Source of the DNA: GH45 sp046704385
GTDB taxonomy: Bacteria; Bacteroidota; Bacteroidia; Bacteroidales; SZUA-534
Direction of reading: 5' to 3'
Assembly (NCBI GenBank): GCA_046704385.1
Contig: JBJKSB010000010.1
Coordinates: forward strand, 1-34,221
DNA: 34,221 nt
Below are positions 7,170-16,504 of the stretch, in pieces. Under the pieces are notes generated by a model. That model had not been told where the DNA came from. It saw only the letters and a program-made list of their open reading frames with translations, and made no database searches. Positions within the stretch are counted from its first letter, which is position 1. Each line of letters begins with the position of its first letter. A program made the position numbers and the translations under genes.

Positions 7170-8214
7170 GGTTTTCGAGTTTTATTTCCAGTTTTACATG
7201 AAAGGTACTTTCAATTTGATCAATCATTAACTGATGTTTATCAGGATATAACAACGATAATCGATTCCGGATATTTATCAGACCAATACCATTTTTCTGT
7301 ATAACTTCATCTTTTTTTACGGAATTGCTACATGTAAATATTAAAGTTTGGTTTTTGATTTCGAACCTGATATCGATAAACGAATGAGTTTTAAAATCGA
7401 TACCGTATTTAAATGCATTTTCAACGAACCCTATAAACAGGAATGGCGGCACTTTTACGCTTTCTGATTCACCTTCACAGCTCATTGTAATAGAAATGTC
7501 GTCGGTTTCACAAAACCTGAGTTTTTGCAGTTCAATGTAACTTTTTAGGTATTCCTGTTCCAGATTGAGTGAAATGGTTTTCGAAACCTGATCTTTCAGC
7601 ATATAACGCATCATTCGTGACAACTGGCTGATACCGTCGGCGGTTTTTTTGTCGTTGTTGGTAAGGGCCAGCGAATAAAGGTTATTGAGCGTGTTGAACA
7701 AGAAATGCGGATTGATCTGTGATTTGAGGTATTTTAATTCGAGTGTCAATTTTTCTTCGTTCAGTTTGCGGTTTACAATCGTTGTTCTTATCCATTCCTT
7801 AATCGAACCATACATTATGGCCTGAATAACAAAAAACAGGGAAAAAATAAATTCAAGCAGAATCAGGTCGGAAACCAGAGATTTAGTAAACCATTGCCCG
7901 GTAAATATCCGGCTGCAAAACTCATTAATACTAATCTTTACTAAGGCACCTGATAACACAACTACTGCTAATAATCCAATATATTCCCATTTTTTAATTC
8001 TTCGTTTAAAGTAGGCAGGGTTAAGTCCAAATATAACAAGGTATACCAATGAAGCATTTGTCATAACATTAATCAGAAAAGAGAAAATTGCCGGTGCAGT
8101 GCTTAATTCGGTACCAAACTGAACTATTTTAAACCGGATCATTAAAAAGGTGGGCACCACCCAGAATGCCAAGTGACCTGTGATTTCAATAGTTTTTGTG
8201 CGTTGTGTATTCAA
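7162..8214 (-). CDS. LytS/YehU-type sensor histidine kinase
   Basis: A 350-residue kinase with four predicted membrane helices (about 12-30, 42-62, 78-98, 115-135). It carries the His_kinase block LKSQINPHFLFNTLNNLY with phospho-acceptor His170, then a shortened HATPase domain with the N box (GFVENAFKYG) and G box (NGIGLINIRNRL). There is no extracytoplasmic sensor domain of any size, so it probably senses a membrane or cell-wall signal. It signals to the overlapping LytTR regulator. Confidence 0.93.
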   Translation of the reverse strand: MNTQRTKTIEITGHLAFWVVPTFLMIRFKIVQFGTELSTAPAIFSFLINVMTNASLVYLVIFGLNPAYFKRRIKKWEYIGLLAVVVLSGALVKISINEFCSRIFTGQWFTKSLVSDLILLEFIFSLFFVIQAIMYGSIKEWIRTTIVNRKLNEEKLTLELKYLKSQINPHFLFNTLNNLYSLALTNNDKKTADGISQLSRMMRYMLKDQVSKTISLNLEQEYLKSYIELQKLRFCETDDISITMSCEGESESVKVPPFLFIGFVENAFKYGIDFKTHSFIDIRFEIKNQTLIFTCSNSVKKDEVIQKNGIGLINIRNRLSLLYPDKHQLMIDQIESTFHVKLEIKLENHE

Positions 8215-8448
8215 ATTCTGTTGGTTTTAGGCTCAAAACTACCCAATGTTATCGCAATATAGTAATCGCTTATTCAAATGTACTATTTTGCTATGTAACC
8301 CATCGTTATTTCGATGTAAAAGTGATACGAACAATTTATTAAACCTTACAGATAGAATTCAACCTCATTTAAATAAAAGAATTGCTGACTTTATTGTGAT
8401 GCATTTATTTAGCTTAAAATCGAAAAACAATAACATAAATTTATAATT

Positions 8449-10233
8449 ATGAAAAGGATTACCGCTTGCATATACTTGGTTCTTTGTGCTGCTTTTTGTG
8501 GAATTCAAGGTATGGCACAGGACTTTACTAAAATTTTAAAAGGCTACGAAGCCTATAACCGATTTTGGGGCAGTATTTTAGTGGTGCAAAATCACCATGT
8601 AGTGTTTCAGGCTAATAACGGATTTGCCAATATTGATCTTAAGATTCCCAATGATACGAATGCCTTATACAACCTGGCTTCAGTATCAAAAACCCTGACA
8701 GCTGCAGCTATTTTTAAATTGCACGATCAGGGTAAATTGAGTGTTTTCGACCGTGTGGATAAGTATCTGCCAGGTTTTATTGATGCGGATTCAAAGAATA
8801 TCCGAATTATTAATCTGCTAAACCATACTTCAGGAATGGAGGCGAATATTTGTCAGAGCGACGACCAGGGAAATGGCCTGGTTTTACCCGATAATAAACC
8901 TGTTTCGCGCGACTCAATGCTGGCAAAATTTTGTCACACAAAACTGAAATTCGTTCCCGGTACCGAATTCGAATATAATAATTATGGATATGTATTATTG
9001 GCTTATATTATTGAAAAAGTTTCAGGCGATAATTTTGCCACTTATATGCAACATGAAATCTGTCAACCGGCAGGAATGTACCATACTTTTTTTAAATCGG
9101 CTTTGAGTGAGCCTGCATCAACCGGATATGCCGGAATTGGCACCATTGAACGTAAGCCGGTAACGGCGCAGGAATACGACCCGAGCTGGATAATGGGAGC
9201 GGGAGGAATGTACGCATCAGTAACCGATATGTCAAAATTTATTGATGCTGTTTTTTCAAACCGGTTCTTTTCGGAAAATACACGTCACTTGATGCTCGAT
9301 TCCTGCGTAAATTCCACTTTTCCAAACGTTCAATGGACATTGGGCTGGGAGAAGCAAACCTTTGAAAACGAGACTTATTATGCACATAGTGGAAGCGATA
9401 ATGGTTATTCAACCAAAATCATTTACATGCCTTCAAAAAAACTTTCCATTATCATTCTCTCAAATTTAGTCCGCGACCTTACCGATGAATCGATCAAAGG
9501 AGCCAAATTTTCGTTTGTTGAAGATATTTCAGAAAATATTTTACAATTGATGTTTCAACAGCAGGTAGAATTTTTACCGCTTCCGGCAAAAAATACCGAT
9601 CTATCTATTTGTGGTAGTTATCAACTTGATTCATTACACACTATGAAGGTGTTTTCGCGAAATGATACACTTATGCTCTCCTTTTGCCCACTGAGTATTT
9701 TCGATTATTCAATCCATTTGCCGTTGTCTGAAAATTCAGAAAATATGAATATCTGCCGTAAATTTTCAGATGCCATTGTTTCTGGTAATTTAGAAGGTTT
9801 CGAAGTTTATGTGAGCGACGATTTAAAGGCAAATCTTTTTAATAAAGAAGCAATTGGCCGGTTAACAGGGGGGTGGAATTTTATAACAGCGCAAAGTGGT
9901 GCTTTTCAGTCGTACACCATATATAAAGTGGATAACGATCAGAGTAGTTTAAGTTACCATATCGCATATCATTTTGAAAAATCGGAAGTACTTATGGTAC
10001 TTACATTTAATGCCGGGGGAATAATACAGGGTTTGTTTATTTTGAACATACTTCCCCGATGCGCTATTGTTCCTGTTCAGATGTACGCCGTAGGTGAAAA
10101 TCATTATTTTGTTGATGGATATCATTACGGAGGATATCCCGATTTCAGGATTACGTTCGATCCGGTTTGCCATGCCTTGAATTTTAAATCGTATGCCGAT
10201 TCATTTTCGGCTGTTAAAAGCAATAACTTGTGA
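8449..10233 (+). CDS. secreted beta-lactamase-fold serine hydrolase
   Basis: A 594-residue protein with a signal peptide (1-23, GMAQ) and a class C beta-lactamase/D-Ala-D-Ala peptidase domain (about 28-360). The catalytic motifs are all present: Ser78-Val-Ser-Lys81 (ASVSKTLT), Tyr176-Asn-Asn178 (EYNNYGY) and His313-Ser-Gly315 (AHSGSDNGY). The remaining C-terminal 230 residues look like the beta-rich accessory domain common in Bacteroidota members. The substrate cannot be told from sequence. A peptidase or esterase role in the periplasm is more likely than antibiotic hydrolysis. It is divergent from the LytS/LytTR pair across 234 bases. Confidence 0.9.
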   Translation: MKRITACIYLVLCAAFCGIQGMAQDFTKILKGYEAYNRFWGSILVVQNHHVVFQANNGFANIDLKIPNDTNALYNLASVSKTLTAAAIFKLHDQGKLSVFDRVDKYLPGFIDADSKNIRIINLLNHTSGMEANICQSDDQGNGLVLPDNKPVSRDSMLAKFCHTKLKFVPGTEFEYNNYGYVLLAYIIEKVSGDNFATYMQHEICQPAGMYHTFFKSALSEPASTGYAGIGTIERKPVTAQEYDPSWIMGAGGMYASVTDMSKFIDAVFSNRFFSENTRHLMLDSCVNSTFPNVQWTLGWEKQTFENETYYAHSGSDNGYSTKIIYMPSKKLSIIILSNLVRDLTDESIKGAKFSFVEDISENILQLMFQQQVEFLPLPAKNTDLSICGSYQLDSLHTMKVFSRNDTLMLSFCPLSIFDYSIHLPLSENSENMNICRKFSDAIVSGNLEGFEVYVSDDLKANLFNKEAIGRLTGGWNFITAQSGAFQSYTIYKVDNDQSSLSYHIAYHFEKSEVLMVLTFNAGGIIQGLFILNILPRCAIVPVQMYAVGENHYFVDGYHYGGYPDFRITFDPVCHALNFKSYADSFSAVKSNNL

Positions 10234-10417
10234 AATATATAACCATATAGGAATAGTAATAGCTTAATTTTGGTGATACAAATTCCGTAATAATTGATGT
10301 ATCCCTTTAGTTTTTTTAGTAAAAATTATAAACCGTAATGTCCAAATGAAAAAGTCTTAATATTAATGATATTAGTTTGGAAATTCTTAATTTTAAGGTG
10401 GTTTAAATCATTTTGCT

Positions 10418-11932
10418 ATGACGAATTTTAAACTACAAATATCCATACTAATAGTATTTTTGGGAATTTCAAGTTGCCACGGACAGGTAGAAAACAAGGT
10501 GAGGCAGCCTGCTGTAGCAGGAGCATTTTACCCGGGAGAACCGGACGCTTTAAAAGCACAGTTAGCTACGTTTTTTGAAAATGTTGAAGATAAAACCGTA
10601 AATAAGAACATAGCTGCCATTATTGTACCCCATGCCGGTTATATTTTTTGTGGACCGGTAGCAGCTTCGGCATATGCAAAGATTGATCCTGAACAAGCTT
10701 ACAGTCGGATTTTCATTATTGGTACCAGTCACCATGTGCTTTTAAACGGAGCATCGGTATATAACCAGGGCGATTATAAAACTCCGTTGGGAATTGTTCC
10801 TGTCGATTTGGAAATAGCAAATAAACTAATTAAAGACAACAAACTCATTTCATACATACCCGGGGCACACGATAAAGAGCACAGTATTGAGGTTCAGCTG
10901 CCTTATTTACAATATCATTTAAAAAAGCCTTTTAAAATTGTACCAATGGTTATTGGTACGCAATCTGCAGAAACGTGCAAAAAACTGGCTGAAATTTTAA
11001 AACCCTATTTTACAAAAAATAACCTTTTTATTATCAGCAGCGATTTTTCACATTACCCTTCTTATGTTAATGCTGAAACTGTAGACGCTGCCACAGGAAA
11101 AGCCGTAGCCAGTAATTCACCCGATGTATTTTTGAAAACCCTTTCAACCAATGAAAACATGGAAGTACCAAACCTTGTTACCAGTTGTTGCGGATGGAGT
11201 TCTATATTAACCTTGCTCAATATTACCTCGGGAGAAAAGGATATCGCGGTTAAACATATCAAATACATGAATTCCGGCGATACGCAGTATGGCGATAAGG
11301 ATCGGGTGGTGGGTTACCAGTCTTTTATTTTTACACGCCAGGCTGACAGTGAACAAACTGAAAACTTTTCACTTTCAATAGATGATAAAAAAACACTTTT
11401 AAAAATTGCCCGTGAGGCAATTGAATCAAAACTTACAAAGGGTGCTGCTCCAACTCTTGATGCCAGTGATTTTTCCGAAAATCTCAAATCGGATTGCGGA
11501 GCTTTTGTAACACTGACCATCCACGGACAGTTAAAAGGTTGTATTGGCCGTTTTATGCCCGATATTCCTCTTTATAAAGTGGTGCAGGAAATGGCCCAGG
11601 CTGCTGCCTTTCAGGATCCTCGATTCGACCCTGTAGTAAAAAGCGATTTGGATAAAATAAAGATTGAAATTTCCGTACTTACACCTTTAAAACGGATTTA
11701 TTCCATTGATGATTTTACCCTGGGTAAGCAGGGAATTTATATTATTAAAGGGATGCGAAGTGGTACTTTTTTGCCCCAGGTTGCCAATTCTACCGGGTGG
11801 ACTAAGGAGGATTTCCTGGGACATTGTGCACGCGATAAAGCAGGTATTGGCTGGGATGGCTGGAAGGATGCCGATCTCTACACTTACGAAGCCCTTGTTT
11901 TTGACGAGAATGAATTATCACACGAAAAATGA
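10418..11932 (+). CDS. amrB/amrA: AmmeMemoRadiSam system proteins B and A fused (MEMO-AMMECR1), predicted lipoprotein
   Basis: A 504-residue fusion. After a signal sequence with a lipobox (GISSC, Cys20), residues about 30-305 are a MEMO domain. Its metal-site residues are His72 (PHAGYIF), His105/His106 (GTSHHV) and Cys257/Cys258 (TSCCGWSS). The HSIEVQLP and SSDFSHYP signatures are also present. Residues about 322-495 are an AMMECR1 domain with LKGCIGRF (372-379). The two halves are usually separate genes. The biochemical role of this system in bacteria is not established. MEMO proteins resemble extradiol dioxygenases and bind metal. The signal peptide puts both domains outside the cytoplasm. 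It overlaps the next gene by 4 bases (ATGA), indicating coupling. Confidence 0.93.
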   Translation: MTNFKLQISILIVFLGISSCHGQVENKVRQPAVAGAFYPGEPDALKAQLATFFENVEDKTVNKNIAAIIVPHAGYIFCGPVAASAYAKIDPEQAYSRIFIIGTSHHVLLNGASVYNQGDYKTPLGIVPVDLEIANKLIKDNKLISYIPGAHDKEHSIEVQLPYLQYHLKKPFKIVPMVIGTQSAETCKKLAEILKPYFTKNNLFIISSDFSHYPSYVNAETVDAATGKAVASNSPDVFLKTLSTNENMEVPNLVTSCCGWSSILTLLNITSGEKDIAVKHIKYMNSGDTQYGDKDRVVGYQSFIFTRQADSEQTENFSLSIDDKKTLLKIAREAIESKLTKGAAPTLDASDFSENLKSDCGAFVTLTIHGQLKGCIGRFMPDIPLYKVVQEMAQAAAFQDPRFDPVVKSDLDKIKIEISVLTPLKRIYSIDDFTLGKQGIYIIKGMRSGTFLPQVANSTGWTKEDFLGHCARDKAGIGWDGWKDADLYTYEALVFDENELSHEK

Positions 11933-14421
11933 ATATCGCCTATCCGCTTTTCCCCGTTACCCTGATTACCTTTCTGGCTTATTTCACCACCTGGATTTTT
12001 GTTCGTTGGGAAATACTAAAACAAAAATGGCATCGTAAATTCTGGAATTATTTACTGTTGATTACTTTCCTGATTTCGGGATTACTGGGAATGTTGAGTG
12101 TGGTTAAAGTAAACTATAAGCTCGAAATTCCTTACTACGAAACTTTTATGCAATGGCATGTTTCTTTTGGAATTGCCATGGTAATCATCGCGTTTTTTCA
12201 TTTGTGGTGGCACTTAAAATACTATTTCACTTTTCGAAAAAGCAAGGTAAAATCTGAAACTATTATTCCTGAAATAACAGATATCGATGCATTTATGACA
12301 CGAGTCATGCTTTTATTGCTTGGATTTATCACCATGGTGAACCAGGTGGTTTTTATCCGGGAATTTATCAATGTATTGTCCGGAAACGAATTGGTGGTGG
12401 GCATAATCCTTTCGGTTTGGATGCTGTTGACAGGTTGGGGTGCCCTGGCTGCCCGCAAAAGACTTCCTTTAAAGTTTACGTTTCAAAGGGGAATGGTAAT
12501 GCTGACATCGCTTACTTTATTCCCAATGCTTTTGCTGGCTCTGCTTTTCGGATTAAAAAGCCTGATGTTTCCTCCGGGTACTATTGTTGACCTGAACTAT
12601 TCAATCCTGGCTGCGATAGTTTTATTGTTTCCTGTATGTTTCTTATCGGGGCATTTGTTTACGGTTTTCTCAACATACAATTCGGTATCGGGCAATGTAA
12701 ATCTTACTGGCAAATCTTATGCTTTTGAATCACTGGGGAGTCTGGCCGGAGGTGTACTTTTCAGTTTAATTCTGGGGCGGTTTTTTACTGCATTTCAGAT
12801 ATTTGCCCTGATGGCCATACTTGTATTGATTACTGGTGTTTGGTTGGATTTTAAATTCTCAAATCATCGTTCCTGGGGAAAGCTTTCTATAGGATTATTG
12901 ATTCCAGTGCTTATTTTCACCATAAATCCTGACCATTACATTAAGAAGTTAATGTTTCCAAATCAGCAGTTGGTACTCAACAAAAGTACCCGCTATGGCA
13001 ATCTGATGATTACAAAGCAGGCCGGGCAGCTGAATGTTTATGAAAATAATAACCTGCAGTTTTATACCCACAATGTAATGATGAATGAGGAAGCCGTGCA
13101 TTATGCTATGATTCAGCACGAAAATCCAAGGAATATATTGCTGGTTTCAGGGGGAATGGCCGGAATGATTGCCGAAATTGAAAAGTATAAGGTGGATCAT
13201 ATTACCTACCTGGAAACTAATCCGGAATTGTTTAAATGGCTTCCTAAATATCTCGATACCTTACCTCAGGCCGATAACGTTGAAATTGTAAAAAAAGACA
13301 TCCGCCGGTTTATTGCGGGCACTGATCAGGTATACGATGTAATTCTGATGAATCTTCCACCGCCTTTATCGTTGGGTTTAAACCGCTTTTATACCGAAGA
13401 ATTTTTCAAACAGGTAAAAAAGCACTGTAATGAAAAAACCGTGATTTGCACCAGACTGCCATCAACAGCTAACTATGCTGAGGATAACGCCCTGGGGGCA
13501 CAATCGTCGTTATGGAAAACCATGGGGTTGTTTTTTAAGCATCAGTTATTGATTACTGGTGAAAAAAACTACTTTTTAGCGTCAGACAGCCCGCTGAGTA
13601 CATCAGTTGCAGAGAAAATTTCAGCAAAACAGATACCTACGGATTATGTGAATCCCTGGTATGTGGATGATATGTTGATTGCCATGCGCAGCGAGGGGTT
13701 AACATCACAATTCAGTGAGCAGGTTCCGGTTAACCGCGATTTTTATCCCTACATGTTTGTAAGGCAAATTGCCAATTGGATGAGTTATTTCCAAAGTCAC
13801 TACCGTTTGTTGATCATTATACCTTTATTGCTGTTCCTGTTGTTTTTTGTCAGGACGAACCGGTTGACTGCCGGGCTTTACACCGGTGGTTTTACAGGGG
13901 CTTCGCTGGAAATTATTTTATTACTGGCCTACCAGGTGTTCTTTGGAAGTATATATCTGAATACAGCCTTGTTTTTTGCTTTTTTCATGGCCGGTCTTGC
14001 TTTTGGTGGTTCAAAAACCCCATGGAAAATGCTGCCGGTACTAAAAAGTTATTATATCACGCAGTTTGCCCTGGCTGCCTTTGCGCTGGTGATTCCTTTG
14101 GTAATCCAATTAATGGGTGGAATTACCGGGATGGTGTGGTTCGTTCAGATTCTGTTTTTTGCATTAATTTTTGTGTTGGCTGCAGGTATCGGCTATGAAT
14201 TTATGCTGGCTTCGGAATTAACCCGAAAAAACTATAGTGAAATTTCAGGAATAAATTATAGTACCGACCTTTTTGGCTCGGCTTTTGGGGCATTTTTAAC
14301 AGCTTTGGTATTATTACCCTTGTTAGGCATGCCGGTTACCTGCATGCTGCTGGCCGTGCTGAATGTTTTTAGTGGTGTTTTAGCCTTTTCGGGGCGAAAG
14401 TCGTTGAATATTACAACTTAA
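11929..14421 (+). CDS. polytopic spermidine-synthase-like protein with N-terminal His-rich membrane module
   Basis: An 830-residue protein. Residues 1-100 form three helices with His77 (QWHVSFG), His91 and His95 (FFHLWWH), a pattern suggesting haem or metal ligands. Residues 125-335 form further helices, including the YAFESLGSLAGG segment seen in membrane spermidine synthases. Residues about 340-570 are the soluble synthase-like domain: EEAVHYAMIQH, the nucleotide-binding strand ILLVSGGMAGM, Glu429 (YLETNP) and MNLPPP. The usual GGGDG aspartate is replaced (GGMAG) and DPxxP becomes NLPPP, so classical polyamine synthesis is doubtful. About eight C-terminal helices complete it. It lies between the MEMO-AMMECR1 and radical SAM genes and overlaps the former by 4 bases. 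Confidence 0.85.
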   Translation: MNIAYPLFPVTLITFLAYFTTWIFVRWEILKQKWHRKFWNYLLLITFLISGLLGMLSVVKVNYKLEIPYYETFMQWHVSFGIAMVIIAFFHLWWHLKYYFTFRKSKVKSETIIPEITDIDAFMTRVMLLLLGFITMVNQVVFIREFINVLSGNELVVGIILSVWMLLTGWGALAARKRLPLKFTFQRGMVMLTSLTLFPMLLLALLFGLKSLMFPPGTIVDLNYSILAAIVLLFPVCFLSGHLFTVFSTYNSVSGNVNLTGKSYAFESLGSLAGGVLFSLILGRFFTAFQIFALMAILVLITGVWLDFKFSNHRSWGKLSIGLLIPVLIFTINPDHYIKKLMFPNQQLVLNKSTRYGNLMITKQAGQLNVYENNNLQFYTHNVMMNEEAVHYAMIQHENPRNILLVSGGMAGMIAEIEKYKVDHITYLETNPELFKWLPKYLDTLPQADNVEIVKKDIRRFIAGTDQVYDVILMNLPPPLSLGLNRFYTEEFFKQVKKHCNEKTVICTRLPSTANYAEDNALGAQSSLWKTMGLFFKHQLLITGEKNYFLASDSPLSTSVAEKISAKQIPTDYVNPWYVDDMLIAMRSEGLTSQFSEQVPVNRDFYPYMFVRQIANWMSYFQSHYRLLIIIPLLLFLLFFVRTNRLTAGLYTGGFTGASLEIILLLAYQVFFGSIYLNTALFFAFFMAGLAFGGSKTPWKMLPVLKSYYITQFALAAFALVIPLVIQLMGGITGMVWFVQILFFALIFVLAAGIGYEFMLASELTRKNYSEISGINYSTDLFGSAFGAFLTALVLLPLLGMPVTCMLLAVLNVFSGVLAFSGRKSLNITT

Positions 14422-14820
14422 TGTTGGATCGAATGTGTAAATTTAGGTTAATTCACATTAAAATTCTTTTAAGGGCATAGCCTCAAGTTAAGATTTAATT
14501 TAAAGGGAAAGTTCAAACAATGATAAGGACTTTATTATTAAGCTTTTTTCCCTCTCTGAGGGAAAATCCCGACAGGGAAAAGGGTGAAAAAGAGTTAAGC
14601 AAATATATTTTGTATATGTACCCTTCTCTAGCCTCAGGCTAGATTACCCTAATCTGGGGAGAGCGAAGAAATTGAAGCCTGTGCTAATAGAATAATTCCA
14701 TAGAATAATTTATTAGCTTGAGGGCCTGTCTACCTGACAGGTAAGATTGTAGGGGTGAAAGTAAGAATCAGGGCTTAATTTAACATCTATGAATTTGCTT
14801 TAATTATAAATTTTAAGATC
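14422..14820. repeat. intergenic region with stacked hairpins
   Basis: No gene is seen here. It holds several near-perfect palindromes: TTTTCCCT/AGGGAAAA with a 5-base loop (14546-14566), TCCC-gaca-GGGA (14567-14578), TCTAGCCT-c-AGGCTAGA (14627-14643), AGATTA-ccc-TAATCT (14641-14655) and CCTGTC-tacct-GACAGG (14725-14741). This looks like interspersed repeat sequence of the kind common between Bacteroidota genes. The first hairpin could also end the preceding transcript. Confidence 0.6.
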
Positions 14821-15942
14821 ATGGACAAGCGACAATTTTTAAAAACGGCATTTTTAGGAGCTGGTGGACTTTGCCTGGGAAAAGGATTATCAGCGGCAAT
14901 GTTAAAAGTGGATAATCCCCAAGTCGGCAGGAAATGGACAAAAGAGACCATGTTTTATTCTGAAACTCCCAAAGGCATGCGTTGCCTGATCTGTCCCAAC
15001 GAATGTGATATAAAGGTCGGCGAAAATGGCGATTGCCGGAACCGCGTGAATAAAGACGGGAAGCTTTGGTCCACAGCCTATGGAAATCCCTGTGCCATCC
15101 ATGTCGATCCTATTGAGAAAAAACCGTTGAATCATTTTTATCCGGGCAGTACGGCTTTTTCCATTGCTACAGCGGGATGTAACCTGGCCTGCCTGAATTG
15201 TCAAAACTGGACCATTTCGCAAAAAAGTCCCGATGAGACACGAAATTACGACTTGCCTCCCGATAAAGTGGTGGAAAGTTGCCAGGATAATAATTGTAAA
15301 TCCATTGCCTACACTTATTCCGAACCTATTACTTATTACGAGTATACATATGACACTTCCGTATTGGCCCATGAGGCGGGTTTAAAAAATGTACTGGTTT
15401 CGGCCGGGTATATAAACCGCGATCCATTACTGAAACTTTGTAAGGTGATTGATGCTGCCAATATCGATTTAAAATCGTTCAGTAATGATATTTATCTGAA
15501 ACTCAATGCCGGTAAATTGCAACCAATCCTGGATACGCTGGTAACTATGAAAGATGAAGGAGTATGGCTTGAAATTACCAACTTGGTCATTCCTTCGTGG
15601 ACAGATGATATGGACATGATTAAGCAAATGTGTGGATGGCTTGCGCAAAATGGTTTTGCAGAAGTGCCTTTACACTTCAGCAGGTTTATGCCCCTGTATA
15701 AACTGACACAATTGCCGCCAACACCGGTAAATGTCCTGCAAAATGCCAGGCAAATTGCCATGAGCGAAGGACTTAAATTTGTGTATGTAGGAAATGTACC
15801 CGGAGCTGATTTTGAAACCACGCATTGCCCAAAATGTAACGAGGTAGTGATAGAGCGAAAAGGATTTAGTATTCTGCAAAATAACCTGGTTGACGGGAAA
15901 TGTAAAAAATGCGGAAGCGTGGTGGCTGGCGTTTGGCAGTAA
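14821..15942 (+). CDS. amrS: AmmeMemoRadiSam system radical SAM enzyme with Tat-like leader
   Basis: A 373-residue enzyme. The radical SAM cluster is Cys120-x3-Cys124-x2-Cys127 (AGCNLACLNCQNW). Before it lies the family cysteine set (Cys55, Cys58, Cys62, Cys72: RCLICPNECDI and GDCRNR). A zinc-ribbon-like tail follows (HCPKCNE and GKCKKCG). The N-terminus, MDKRQFLKTAFLGAGGLCLG, looks like a Tat signal with Lys-Arg in place of Arg-Arg and a hydrophobic stretch. Radical SAM chemistry needs reduced Fe-S clusters, so export would be surprising. The leader may instead be vestigial or a membrane anchor. It is encoded 400 bases downstream of the spermidine-synthase-like gene and completes the AmmeMemoRadiSam set. 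Its substrate is unknown. Confidence 0.93.
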   Translation: MDKRQFLKTAFLGAGGLCLGKGLSAAMLKVDNPQVGRKWTKETMFYSETPKGMRCLICPNECDIKVGENGDCRNRVNKDGKLWSTAYGNPCAIHVDPIEKKPLNHFYPGSTAFSIATAGCNLACLNCQNWTISQKSPDETRNYDLPPDKVVESCQDNNCKSIAYTYSEPITYYEYTYDTSVLAHEAGLKNVLVSAGYINRDPLLKLCKVIDAANIDLKSFSNDIYLKLNAGKLQPILDTLVTMKDEGVWLEITNLVIPSWTDDMDMIKQMCGWLAQNGFAEVPLHFSRFMPLYKLTQLPPTPVNVLQNARQIAMSEGLKFVYVGNVPGADFETTHCPKCNEVVIERKGFSILQNNLVDGKCKKCGSVVAGVWQ

Positions 15943-16504
15943 TGTAATTTTATAGGAATGGTCAAAAATTGATAAGAGCCTTTTTACAAGGATGAAAAAC
16001 ATACTTAAATCTTTTAATTGTTAGCCAGAGAGTTTCGTCGCAAAATAATTTAGCTTTTCATGGCATCTCTGTGCTTGCGACGATTATGTATATTGGTTAT
16101 GTCACCCGGGGTGACAAAAACTTTGATAAGTGTAACTTCGTTAACTTATCTTCGTTTTTTCTGCCCCGGGTTGAATTGAGATGTCCTTTCAGGAATTATA
16201 ATCATGCCCTGAAAGGGCTTGTCATTTCAGCCCAGAGTAGCGCTCTGGGTAATAGGTACGTTGAAAACATCGTCGTAAGTACCTCCTCAACTATGAAATT
16301 CTATCGCTCATTACGACGAAATGTGAAAATGTTTCAAAGAATGATTTATTATTCTCATTTTCAACCACAGACTGTCTTTGGTTTGAGTTGTAATAATATC
16401 ATAAAATTGGTTTGAAACTTTAAATCAATCAAATTCAATTTATTTTCTATTCTTAAAGTTTAAGGGCTATATTAGTGCGATAATTATAACTCAATAATCA
16501 AATT
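15943..16504. repeat. intergenic region with clustered palindromes
   Basis: No convincing gene is seen. Inverted repeats include CGTCGCAA/TTGCGACG (16036-16043 with 16075-16082), GTCACCC-g-GGGTGAC (16101-16115), GATAAGT/ACTTATC (16125-16150), GCCCT-gaa-AGGGC (16206-16218) and CCCAGAG-tagcg-CTCTGGG (16231-16249). The last two, joined by TTGTCATTTCAG, resemble a dispersed repeat I recognise from many Bacteroidota genomes. An open frame of 114 codons crosses them, but its protein reads like translated repeat. Confidence 0.6.

Noticed and set aside
8246..8446. 66-codon plus-strand ORF between the kinase and the serine hydrolase
   Set aside because: It lies in the divergent promoter region, its composition (Asn/Leu/Cys-rich) does not resemble a protein family, and it ends just before the real start at 8449.
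16071..16415. 114-codon ORF between the radical SAM and GH2 genes
   Set aside because: It crosses the palindromes at 16101-16249 and translates repeat sequence; no protein-like features.
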